A DNA stretch of 44,419 bases, from NCBI GenBank assembly GCA_025363575.1, contig JANYDM010000047.1, forward strand, positions 1 to 44,419. The letters run 5' to 3'. Position 1 is the stretch's first letter. Each line of letters starts with the position of its first letter. The stretch is from Betaproteobacteria bacterium (GTDB lineage Bacteria > Pseudomonadota > Gammaproteobacteria > Burkholderiales > SG8-41). Positions 36,602 to 43,900 of this stretch are shown here, one piece after another. Made by a program: the position numbers and the translations under genes. The notes under the pieces were generated by a model. The model was not told where the DNA came from and made no database searches. It saw nothing but the letters and a program-made list of their open reading frames with translations.

Positions 36602-36848
36602 CTTCGGCCCAGAAAGGCCTCTTAGGGCGGACAGATGCCGTAAGTCCAAGTCCGTTTAGCATTTGAAGGACCTTTCCGATATGGAGCGTCGGTTTGCCGT
36701 TCTCCAAATCAGAAAGAAAACGCACCCCCACCCCACAAAGCTGGGCTGCCTGTGATTGTTTTAGCCGCATTCGCTTTCTGGCATCCCGCACCGCATCGCC
36801 AACATCTTTTGCGGTGGAGATTTTCCCGATCGGGGCATTGATCGTCAT
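36585..36848 (-). CDS. hipB: HipB-like HTH antitoxin
   Basis: 87 residues from the ATG at 36848 (a TTG at 36860 is the alternative). The central helix-turn-helix of the Xre/Cro type is clear: RLKQSQAAQLCGVGVRFLSD LENGKPTL-like pattern, with the Ser/Gln recognition segment. The C-terminal tail, RPKRPFWAEDGQRP, overlaps the hipA start. HipB neutralises HipA and represses the operon by binding palindromes upstream, several of which are visible here. One related half-palindrome lies inside the gene itself (36821-36835). Confidence 0.9.
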   Translation of the reverse strand: MTINAPIGKISTAKDVGDAVRDARKRMRLKQSQAAQLCGVGVRFLSDLENGKPTLHIGKVLQMLNGLGLTASVRPKRPFWAEDGQRP

Positions 36849-36870
36849 TTGACCGCTCAAAAGGTCTTTT

Positions 36871-36888
36871 TATTACCGATCGGTAATA
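36871..36888. promoter_or_regulatory. HipB operator, site 1
   Basis: TATTACCGATCGGTAATA is a perfect 18-bp palindrome, 23 bases before the hipB ATG. On the minus strand a -35 box TTGACA (36909-36914) and a 17-bp spacer put the -10 hexamer (about 36886-36891) on the edge of this site, so binding should block the promoter. Confidence 0.8.
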
Positions 36889-36919
36889 TTGTGCGTAGAG
36901 TAGCGGTTTGTCAAGTACA

Positions 36920-36939
36920 ATATTCCTGATCGGGAATAT
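36920..36939. promoter_or_regulatory. HipB operator, site 2
   Basis: ATATTCCTGATCGGGAATAT is a 20-bp palindrome with one mismatched pair. It lies just upstream of the hipB -35 box, 50 bases from site 1 centre to centre (about five helical turns). Confidence 0.75.
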
Positions 36940-36971
36940 AGGTATTCTTAGGTGAACGCTATCACAAAAAT

Positions 36972-36987
36972 ATTCCCGATCGGGAAT
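36972..36987. promoter_or_regulatory. HipB operator, site 3
   Basis: ATTCCCGATCGGGAAT is a perfect 16-bp palindrome, 50 bases centre to centre from site 2. The three sites share the core (T/C)C(C)GATCGG and are regularly phased, which suits cooperative binding or looping. Confidence 0.75.
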
Positions 36988-37155
36988 TAATTCGGAATTC
37001 TCTTATCCATTTATCAATCAATTAACAGGTGCAATCCCGAATCGGCCATCGGGAGTATGACCAGACTGCCCGGAATCCGGCGCCGATATAAAAGTGGTGA
37101 AGGGTCATCAAGGTGGCACTTGGCGGTTGGCGGTGTTCGCAAGCTCACATGCGGT

Positions 37156-37193
37156 TTGACAGTTGGCTTGTCATTGGATATCTTATAGATATC
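37156..37193 (+). promoter_or_regulatory. Promoter and overlapping palindrome of the PemK-like operon
   Basis: TTGACA (37156-37161), 17-bp spacer, TATCTT (37179-37184) is a good sigma-70 promoter. The perfect palindrome GATATCT-TAT-AGATATC (37177-37193) sits exactly on the -10 box, as expected for an autoregulatory operator bound by the antitoxin. The ATG follows at 37214. Confidence 0.75.
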
Positions 37194-37213
37194 TAATTTA
37201 TGGGGTTTCCACT

Positions 37214-37501
37214 ATGCCAATCCGTACGCCCACCAAGCAAATCGCGTTTCGTTACCGTTCGATCGATAGCGCTACAGGTGTCACCCGTGAGACTGCGAAA
37301 AAATTGGCAGGACGATTAGGCGTAGACGAAACGCAGGCCATTCATCATGCGCTGCATGAATTGGCAGTCAAGTTGTTGCCGCAGTACGAGGCCGACGACG
37401 GTCCACTGACAGCAGCCCAGGTTCGCCAGATCAGGAAGCGTATTCCGCAAGGCGGCAGACGCTCCGTCCGCTCGAAATTGTTTGAGACGGAAACTCAGTG
37501 A
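37214..37501 (+). CDS. Putative antitoxin of a PemK/MazF-type pair
   Basis: 95 residues from the ATG at 37214 (MPIRTPTKQIAFRYRS); an upstream GTG/ATG frame reaches through the operator and is rejected. RETAKKLAGRLGVDETQAIH looks like a short strand plus helix arrangement of ribbon-helix-helix antitoxins, and the C-terminus is basic and probably disordered (RIPQGGRRSVRSK). It overlaps the next gene by 4 bases (GTGA). I assign it by context; the protein itself matches no family I can name with certainty. It is expected to bind both the toxin and the palindrome over its promoter. Confidence 0.7.
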   Translation: MPIRTPTKQIAFRYRSIDSATGVTRETAKKLAGRLGVDETQAIHHALHELAVKLLPQYEADDGPLTAAQVRQIRKRIPQGGRRSVRSKLFETETQ

Positions 37502-37908
37502 CCCAACGGTGGTGGGGCGAGCCTACGGCCGGCGAGATTGTATGGTGTCACTTCCACGACCAAATTCATCCGCGCCCGAAGCCACGCCCTGCTCTGATCA
37601 TTGCCGTGTTCGACGACAACGCGCCGCACTTCGATGTTCGTGTGGCATACGGCACCAGCCAGCACACGACATTCTTGCATCGAGGTGAGTTCTCCATCCT
37701 TCGAGACCGAAACGCCGCAGCCTACGCCGCGGCGGGCCTGAGCTACGACACCAAGTTCGATCTGAGGCAGGTGCTGGATCTGCCTTACACGTCCGAGTGG
37801 TTCTCCGTTCCTCCGGCTGCCCCGCATGGTCAAACGCCAAAACTCGGAACCCTGCATCCATCGCTGGTGCGCGCCGTGGAAGCGGCATTCCGCGCCGCAA
37901 ATGAGTGA
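37498..37908 (+). CDS. PemK/MazF-like endoribonuclease toxin
   Basis: 136 residues from a GTG coupled to the antitoxin stop. TAGEIVWCHFHDQ and KPRPALIIAVFDD match the two N-terminal signatures of the fold (GDIVWxxF and RPALV). Arg of KPRPAL stands at the position of the conserved RNase Arg. The remainder (GTSQHTTFLHRGEFSIL) is diverged from E. coli MazF. The likely role is mRNA cleavage when the antitoxin is degraded. The next gene starts 71 bases downstream on the same strand and may share the transcript. Confidence 0.75.
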   Translation: MTQRWWGEPTAGEIVWCHFHDQIHPRPKPRPALIIAVFDDNAPHFDVRVAYGTSQHTTFLHRGEFSILRDRNAAAYAAAGLSYDTKFDLRQVLDLPYTSEWFSVPPAAPHGQTPKLGTLHPSLVRAVEAAFRAANE

Positions 37909-37979
37909 AAATCGAAATCAATTTGGAAGCATACGAGTGAGCAGAGCGTCCGGCGTGCAAAAGTCAATGGTCCATTTCT

Positions 37980-40328
37980 ATGACTGACCAAGAAACACTG
38001 ACAAAATTACGGGCGGAAAACGCCAGACTCGCCGCATTGCTGGATGCCCAAGGGATTGAATGGCGTTTGCCGGTAGAGCCTGCAGCGGCCGATACCTCCG
38101 AGGCAGAGTCCTCAAGGCTCAGTACAGACGAGAAAGTCGCGCTCTTTCGGCGACTTTTCCGTGGCCGTACCGACGTTTACCCGGTCCGCTGGGAGAGCAA
38201 ATCAACTGGAAAATCCGGCTACGCACCTGCGTGCGCAAATGAATGGCGCGCTGGCGTTTGCGAAAAACCTCGTATCAAGTGCTCGGATTGCGACAAACGT
38301 CTATTGATTCCCCTGTCCGATTCAGTGATCTACGATCACCTCGCAGGCAAACGCACTGTCGGTGTTTATCCCCTGTTGCAGGATGATTCCTGCTACTTGC
38401 TTGCTGCAGATTTCGACGAAGCAGAATGGAAAGAGGATGCACGGGCCTTTGCCCTTTCGTGTCAGGAACTGGGGGTTCCGGTCTCGCTCGAAATTTCTCG
38501 CTCCGGAAACGGTGCACACGCCTGGGTGTTTTTTGCAAACAGCGTGTCTGCCCGAGACGCCCGGCGGCTGGGTACCGCCATCATCAGTCATGCCTGCGCC
38601 CGCACCCGGCAACTGAACCTTGAATCATACGATCGACTTTTTCCAAATCAGGACACGATGCCAAAGGGAGGCTTTGGAAATCTGATCGCCCTGCCCTTGC
38701 AGAAAACGCCTCGTGACCACGGCTGTAGTGTGTTTGTGGACGGTGACTTGCGCCGGTATCCTGACCAATGGGCTTACTTGGGATCTATCCAGCCGATGGC
38801 GCCCCAAGATATTGAACCGATCATTTTGCGCGCTACCGGTGGCACACATCCGCTGGACGTGACCTTTATCGATGAGGAGGATCTCAAGGAACCATGGAAA
38901 CGGGTAGTAACCAAGTCTAAAAAACTACCCGGGTTCATGCCAAAGGTAATTACGGTAACAATGTCCAATCTCATCTATTTCGAGAAAGCACAATTGCCGC
39001 AACCGCTGGCCAACCGACTGATTCGTCTCGCAGCCTTTCAGAACCCCGAATTTTATAAGGCTCAGGCAATGCGCTTCCCGGTGTGGGACAAGCCCCGGGT
39101 CATTGGATGCGCAGAAAATTTCCCAAACCATATCGCTCTACCGCGCGGGTGCCTGGACGCAGCACAGGAATTGCTGAAGGCAAACGGCATTCGCTGTGAC
39201 CTGCACGATGAACGATTCGTGGGCGAGCCGCTCGACGTGACGTTTACTGGAACACTGCGTGCCGATCAAGAAACCGCGGTCGCCGAGATGTCGACTCACG
39301 ATGCCGGCGTTTTTTGTGCGCCGACCGCGTTTGGCAAAACGGTGACCGCAGCCGCAATGATCGCCCGGCGTGGCGTCAACACGCTGGTGCTGGTGCATCG
39401 CACTGAGTTGCTCAAGCAGTGGCAGGAACGCCTGCAGTCTTTCCTTGATGTTGGCAAGGGCATGGTCGGTACCATCGGTGGCGGGAAAGCAAAACCGACG
39501 GGAAAAATTGACATCGCTGTGATGCAATCTCTGTCCCGACAAGGCGAAGTAAACCTACTGGTCGAAAATTACGGTCACGTTATTGTAGACGAGTGCCACC
39601 ACGTGGGGGCCGTGTCCTTCGATGCAATATTGAAGCGGGTAAAAGCGAAATACGTGCTTGGCCTCACCGCCACACCGATTCGCCGCGATGGTCAACAGCC
39701 AATCATCTTCATGCAATGCGGACCCATCCGTCATACGGCAGCAAAGCCCGCTAACGCACCGCAGGACCTTCAAGTGGCGTCGCATATGCTCGACACGCGC
39801 ATTGACTTGCCATCGGAAGCCGGTATTCAGGATGTGTTCCGGCACTTGGCGAACGACTTAAGCCGAACGGAAGCAATTGCCGCCGAGATTGAAAGCGCGT
39901 TCGGTCAGGGTCGGAAGGTGCTGGTTCTAACCGAACGCACCGAACATCTGGATGCAATTCTAAAAGCGCTGACGTACAAGCAGCTATCACCATTCGTGTT
40001 GCATGGCCGGATGTCGAAAAAGCAACGTGCAAAACTGATCACAGAGTTGGATGCGCTGTCACCAGATGCACCGCACATCTTGCTTGCCACAGGAAAACTG
40101 GTTGGCGAAGGGTTTGACCATCCACCGCTGGACACCTTGGTGTTGGCAATGCCAATTTCTTGGAAGGGTACACTACAGCAGTACGCTGGCCGGCTTCACC
40201 GCGAACATGCAACCAAGACTGACGTGCGCATCATTGACTTTGTCGACACAGGGCACCCGGCGTTGCTGCGAATGTGGGATAGGCGGCAACGCGGATACCG
40301 TGCTATGGGATACAAGATTGGGAATTGA
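37980..40328 (+). CDS. TOTE-conflict-type primase-helicase (AEP primase fused to SF2 helicase)
   Basis: 782 residues. A short coiled coil leads (ETLTKLRAENARLAALLDAQ). A Cys4 zinc site follows (C85, C94, C101, C104), then an archaeo-eukaryotic primase domain with LAADFDEAEW (catalytic D144/D146), SRSGNGAHAWVFF (H180) and PKGGFGNLIALPLQ. From about residue 425 it is an SF2 helicase: CAPTAFGKTVTAA (Walker A, K453), VIVDECHH (DECH box), GLTATPIRRDG, ATGKLVGEGFD and QYAGRLHREH (motif VI). The chain ends WDRRQRGYRAMGYKIGN. This matches proteins named for TOTE conflict systems, proposed anti-invader systems. No nuclease domain is visible in this protein. It lies downstream of the PemK-like pair. 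Confidence 0.85.
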   Translation: MTDQETLTKLRAENARLAALLDAQGIEWRLPVEPAAADTSEAESSRLSTDEKVALFRRLFRGRTDVYPVRWESKSTGKSGYAPACANEWRAGVCEKPRIKCSDCDKRLLIPLSDSVIYDHLAGKRTVGVYPLLQDDSCYLLAADFDEAEWKEDARAFALSCQELGVPVSLEISRSGNGAHAWVFFANSVSARDARRLGTAIISHACARTRQLNLESYDRLFPNQDTMPKGGFGNLIALPLQKTPRDHGCSVFVDGDLRRYPDQWAYLGSIQPMAPQDIEPIILRATGGTHPLDVTFIDEEDLKEPWKRVVTKSKKLPGFMPKVITVTMSNLIYFEKAQLPQPLANRLIRLAAFQNPEFYKAQAMRFPVWDKPRVIGCAENFPNHIALPRGCLDAAQELLKANGIRCDLHDERFVGEPLDVTFTGTLRADQETAVAEMSTHDAGVFCAPTAFGKTVTAAAMIARRGVNTLVLVHRTELLKQWQERLQSFLDVGKGMVGTIGGGKAKPTGKIDIAVMQSLSRQGEVNLLVENYGHVIVDECHHVGAVSFDAILKRVKAKYVLGLTATPIRRDGQQPIIFMQCGPIRHTAAKPANAPQDLQVASHMLDTRIDLPSEAGIQDVFRHLANDLSRTEAIAAEIESAFGQGRKVLVLTERTEHLDAILKALTYKQLSPFVLHGRMSKKQRAKLITELDALSPDAPHILLATGKLVGEGFDHPPLDTLVLAMPISWKGTLQQYAGRLHREHATKTDVRIIDFVDTGHPALLRMWDRRQRGYRAMGYKIGN

Positions 40329-40715
40329 TCTGCGTTAGTGGCCAGTTGGTCGGGTAACACCTGCCGCACATAAAGAGATGTGGAGCGCAGATCCTGAGCG
40401 TTGTTGATTTCCTCACGCTGGATTCTCAAGTCGCACTTTCTCCTCGCGAAGCGCCACGGCCAACTCCGCATTAAAGTAGACGCCAAGGGCGTTGGCCATC
40501 CTCTGTCCAGAAAGGTCTCTTAGGGCCGACAGATGCCGCAAGTCCAAGTCCATTGAGCACTTGATGCGTATTTCGGCTATCGTGACCGCTCGTTTCGGCG
40601 GATCGTGCCTTTCGTCAGTCAACGAAATGGTCAATGCCGATCACAAGGCACGCAAGGGCGAGCGGCAAAATCCGGTAGCCAGAGCTCGGCCAAATGAAAG
40701 GGCATTGACTGCACC
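40329..40715. other. Gap holding a hipBA remnant
   Basis: The 387 bases between the primase-helicase and the next plus-strand gene contain the truncated hipBA junction described separately (40429-40564). The flanks, 40329-40428 and 40565-40715, show no recognisable gene or transposon end. Confidence 0.6.
40429..40564 (-). pseudogene. Remnant of a second hipBA locus
   Basis: This 136-bp segment aligns without gaps to 36531-36666 in the same orientation, with 13 mismatches (about 90% identity). It covers the hipB 3' end (VLNGLGLAASV, then PKRPFWTEDGQRP) and the first codons of hipA (MANALGVYFNAELAVALREE). The hipA frame then runs into a stop and hipB lacks its HTH. Many differences are silent, which points to a diverged second allele that was later cut away rather than a fresh duplication. 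Confidence 0.85.
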
Positions 40716-41195
40716 ATGACACCTGACGACAAATCTGCTGGCATGCATCTTCTCGAGAAGGGAACGCTCGTCGATTTCCAGATTCTCGACGTGCAGGTAG
40801 TTCCGGGGCCCGATGACGCTGAGTTTGGTGTTCGAGTCAATCTGCGCTTGGGCGCCGATGATGATGAGGACCCTAGCGATGCCGAGTGGGGCGGGCTCGG
40901 GTTCTGTTTTGTGCTCGCTGTGCTCTCGTTCGCCGACGCAAGGCCGAGAGGAGCTTCGGAGATGGACTATCAAGACGACGACCAGATCACGATGTTGGAC
41001 TTCCTGGAGAGTTTCAGTTTCGTTCGTGGCGAGCTGCATTTCCGTGGCGACTACATTCGTGGCCGAAGACTCAAGACGAGCATCACGATAAAAGCTGACG
41101 GCGCGGTAATTTTGGAGACCGTCGGTCGCGGAAAAGCCGCGCTCCGGTGGCTTGACCGCATGAAGGGCAAGAAGATGATTAGCCTGATCAGCTGA
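40716..41195 (+). CDS. Hypothetical protein, 159 residues
   Basis: I do not recognise this protein. The N-terminal half is acidic and beta-rich (EKGTLVDFQILDVQVVPGPD, then GADDDEDPSDAEWGGLGFCF), followed by YQDDDQITMLDFLESFSFVR and a basic C-terminus (RWLDRMKGKKMI). No signal peptide or transmembrane segment is seen. It is convergent with the SNF2 helicase gene (22-base gap), and its start follows the hipBA remnant. Codon use looks genuine over the full length. It could be a small cytoplasmic accessory protein of the island. Confidence 0.6.
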   Translation: MTPDDKSAGMHLLEKGTLVDFQILDVQVVPGPDDAEFGVRVNLRLGADDDEDPSDAEWGGLGFCFVLAVLSFADARPRGASEMDYQDDDQITMLDFLESFSFVRGELHFRGDYIRGRRLKTSITIKADGAVILETVGRGKAALRWLDRMKGKKMISLIS

Positions 41196-41217
41196 TGATG
41201 CCGGCGCCACGCCGAGG

Positions 41218-43686
41218 TTATTTCCCTTTCGAAGATGGCAGAAAAGCCGTGAGCATCTGGGCGATCGTTGCCATCGTCTGCGGTTCGGGGAGCGGTAACC
41301 GGAGATAGCTTCGCCCGCTCTTTGCGTCGGTCTCCAGAAACGGATTTTGGCGGGTGGGTGCTTGGTCTGTTCCGGACTGCTCCAATGCGGCGCCAAGCTG
41401 CGTCAGGAATTGGATTCCGGTGCCGATCAGTCCGCGCAGCGCGTCTTGTTGTGGCTCAGGCATTTCCTGCGGTTGATCGCGGACCGCTGATGGACCTGAT
41501 GCGTTGGCTGCTGCTTGCTGAGACGGCGCATCCGGGCAAGCGGATTCGGCCGGCGGTGGTGACAACGGTTCCTGAATTTCTGCGCCTCCCATTGCACCGG
41601 TCGCCTTCTCCACCCCTTCAATGAAGCGCGCAAGGCGCGTGCCATTCATCGAGATTTCACTGCTGCCGCCGTCGAGAACCCCCGCAAAAAGAGACTTCTT
41701 GAAACTAAGCAGCGATAGCATGCCCTCTTCTATGGTGCCCTGCGCGATGAAGTTGACCACCTGAACGCTCTTCTGCTGGCCCATGCGATGCACGCGCGCG
41801 ATGCGTTGTTCAAGCACCGCGGGATTCCATGGCTGGTCCATATTGATCACGGTCGCGGCGTGCTGAAGATTGAGCCCGACGCCGCCCGCATCGGTGGAAA
41901 GGAACGCCCGGCATTGCGGATCGTGGCGAAAGCGCTCAATCAGGTCGCGGCGCTTCTCCGATGGGACGCCACCGTGGAACAGCACGTGGCCCCAACCGCG
42001 CGGGGTAAACCGGCGTGCGATCAGTTCGTGCGTCCTCACCCATTGGCTGAAAACAACGACCTTCGCATCCGGAGCTTCAAAGATGTCTTCCAGCAGTGTG
42101 GTCAGTTCGTCCGCTTTGACGCCGTGGTCGGTCTCGTGGTCGAGCAGGTAGGTGCTGTTGCACGACATGCGCATGTTCTGAAGCGCGCAAGTGAGGCAGC
42201 GTTGGTCGGCGTCCGACAGGAAGCGGTACTTGCGCCATTTGTGAACGATACGCGCGACGATATCCCGGTTCTCATCGTGCAAGACCATCTGCTGCTCGGT
42301 CATCGCCACAAACACGTTCTTGTCGGTGCGTTTCGGCAACTGGGACAACACTTCGCTCTTGCGCCGGCGGATCATCACCGGCGCCAGGGAACGGCCGATG
42401 GCGTCGAGTTTGCGGTAGCCCACTACCCGCCCGTGGTCGTCGCGGACCTGGTGGTCGTGCAGCAGCCGCCAGGTGGGGCCGAGGCGATACTGGTCGACGA
42501 ACTGCACGATGGATATCAGTTCCTCCAGCCGGTTCTCCAGCGGCGTGCCGGTCAACACGAACGCGTAGGGGCTTTTGATGCGCTTCAGTGCCCGCGCCGC
42601 GATCGTATTCCAGTTCTTGATGCGCTGCGCTTCATCCACGATCACCACATCGGGCGACCATCCTGCGATCAGTTCCAGGTCACGCGCCAGCGTGTCGTAA
42701 GCGGCGAACTTCCATGTGCTGCCTTCGTCGGCATATTGCTGGCGGCGTTTGGGTTGGCCACCGCTGATGACGAGGCCCTTGCGCCCGGCAAACCGGGCGA
42801 GCTCGAGTTCCCACTGATGCTTGAGCGATGCCGGACACACAACCAGCACTCGCTCCGCGCCAAAGTGCCGAGACAGTATTTCCGCGGCGGCGATCGCCTG
42901 GATGGTCTTGCCGAGCCCCATGTCGTCACCGATCAGGCAGCGGCCAGCACGCGCGGCGAACAGGGCGCCTTCGGCCTGATAGGGGTGCAACCGTGCTTTC
43001 AGCATTCGGCGCAACGCAGGGCTTTGTGCGCCGTCGGGGAAGGCCTTGTCGATCACCCGGCCGCGCAGTTCCCCGTCACGTATCTGGGCAATGAAGTCCA
43101 AGGCATCGTCGTATACGCGTATCTCGTGCTTGCCTGCATGCTCAGCGAGAAATCGGTCGAGCCGCGAGAAGTGCTCCGGTGCGAGTGTCCAGTCCGCATG
43201 CTCGTCGAATAGCCGGGATGCGGCCGAGCGTAGTGGTGCCGGGCATTTCGCGCCGGCGCGGAAATGCAGGCTGCGGCGTGAACCATAGCGAAGATAGATT
43301 TCGCTGAATGGTGGCTGATAGCCTTGCTTGAGCGCCGCGCGTCCACCGCGCTTTTTTTCCAGCTTCGCCAGCGTGAACTCGATGTGCTTGCACGTTCCCA
43401 GCTCGTTGGTGGCATAGTCAGGACAGGAGCAATAGTTGTCGCCCGCACCGGTCCCCCGAATCGCGACCCGGTAATGGCCGTGTGAGGTTGCGTTAGTGAC
43501 GCGGAACTCGGAGAACACCGGTTCTGTCCCGGTGTTCTCCAGTGCGAACTTCTGCTCCCGCCCGTACTGGCGGCGCAGGGCGGTTTGCCATGCTTCCGGA
43601 GCCATATCCGTCGGCGGGTGCAGGCGGGACAGGCGGGGTTCGACTTTAGGCTTTTTCTTCCTGGCGGGACGCGTGGTGTTTTTCAT
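41218..43686 (-). CDS. SNF2-family helicase with SWIM zinc finger
   Basis: 822 residues. A SWIM finger opens the protein: YCSCPDYATNELGTCKHIEF gives CxC (86/88) and CxH (99/101). The SNF2 N-lobe has LIGDDMGLGKTIQAI (Walker A), VVIVDEAQRIKN (DEAQ box) and VLTGTPLENRLEEL. The C-lobe has VVFSQWVRTHELIA, LSTDAGGVGLNLQ and QRIARVHRMGQQKSVQVVNF. About 130 residues at the C-terminus are Pro/Ala/Gln-rich. It should translocate on duplex DNA and remodel bound proteins. Similar SWIM-SNF2 proteins occur in bacterial genomic and defence islands; no methyltransferase or nuclease partner is visible here. Confidence 0.9.
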   Translation of the reverse strand: MKNTTRPARKKKPKVEPRLSRLHPPTDMAPEAWQTALRRQYGREQKFALENTGTEPVFSEFRVTNATSHGHYRVAIRGTGAGDNYCSCPDYATNELGTCKHIEFTLAKLEKKRGGRAALKQGYQPPFSEIYLRYGSRRSLHFRAGAKCPAPLRSAASRLFDEHADWTLAPEHFSRLDRFLAEHAGKHEIRVYDDALDFIAQIRDGELRGRVIDKAFPDGAQSPALRRMLKARLHPYQAEGALFAARAGRCLIGDDMGLGKTIQAIAAAEILSRHFGAERVLVVCPASLKHQWELELARFAGRKGLVISGGQPKRRQQYADEGSTWKFAAYDTLARDLELIAGWSPDVVIVDEAQRIKNWNTIAARALKRIKSPYAFVLTGTPLENRLEELISIVQFVDQYRLGPTWRLLHDHQVRDDHGRVVGYRKLDAIGRSLAPVMIRRRKSEVLSQLPKRTDKNVFVAMTEQQMVLHDENRDIVARIVHKWRKYRFLSDADQRCLTCALQNMRMSCNSTYLLDHETDHGVKADELTTLLEDIFEAPDAKVVVFSQWVRTHELIARRFTPRGWGHVLFHGGVPSEKRRDLIERFRHDPQCRAFLSTDAGGVGLNLQHAATVINMDQPWNPAVLEQRIARVHRMGQQKSVQVVNFIAQGTIEEGMLSLLSFKKSLFAGVLDGGSSEISMNGTRLARFIEGVEKATGAMGGAEIQEPLSPPPAESACPDAPSQQAAANASGPSAVRDQPQEMPEPQQDALRGLIGTGIQFLTQLGAALEQSGTDQAPTRQNPFLETDAKSGRSYLRLPLPEPQTMATIAQMLTAFLPSSKGK

Positions 43687-43735
43687 TTGCGGGTGTGCGG
43701 TGGCATGTTCCGCGGGATTTTGCCTGTGCCTAAGT

Positions 43736-43900
43736 TCAGACCTGGCTCGATTGCGGCATCACGAATGTATATCCCATAGCGCGGTAGCCGCGCAAGCGCC
43801 TCTCGAACATCTTTGCCAGCACGGCGAGGCGATCGCCACCGTGACCGCTCGCGAGTCGTGGAAGAGATCGAGCTGCGTTCGGCGCCCCGCTTCAAAGCAG
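43736..43900 (-). pseudogene. Decayed tail of a second TOTE-type helicase
   Basis: One minus-strand frame reads LAVLAKMFERRLRGYRAMGY and stops at 43736. Its end closely matches the C-terminus of the intact primase-helicase (WDRRQRGYRAMGYK). Just upstream, in another frame, EAGRRTQLDLFHDSRAVTV could be the degraded motif VI region (QYAGRLHREHATKTDVR), implying a frameshift near 43830. Everything further upstream is replaced by the next gene. The match is short, so this is a reading by eye. Confidence 0.5.

Larger units (their letters stand above)
36849..37213. other. Divergent regulatory region between hipBA and the PemK-like pair
   Basis: A 365-bp AT-richer gap. It contains the three phased hipB operators, a split TCCCGA-N8-TCGGGA repeat at 37035-37054 that may be a relaxed fourth site, and the promoter of the plus-strand toxin-antitoxin operon. 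No further gene was seen. Confidence 0.7.

Noticed and set aside
36531..40564. Composite transposon bounded by the hipBA repeats
   Set aside because: The repeats are parts of coding sequence, not transposon ends, and no transposase, terminal inverted repeat or target duplication was seen. Recombination between alleles fits better.
41788..43212. 474-residue plus-strand frame opposite the SNF2 helicase
   Set aside because: The opposite strand encodes all helicase motifs in order. This frame has none and is open only because of the GC-rich third-position pattern.
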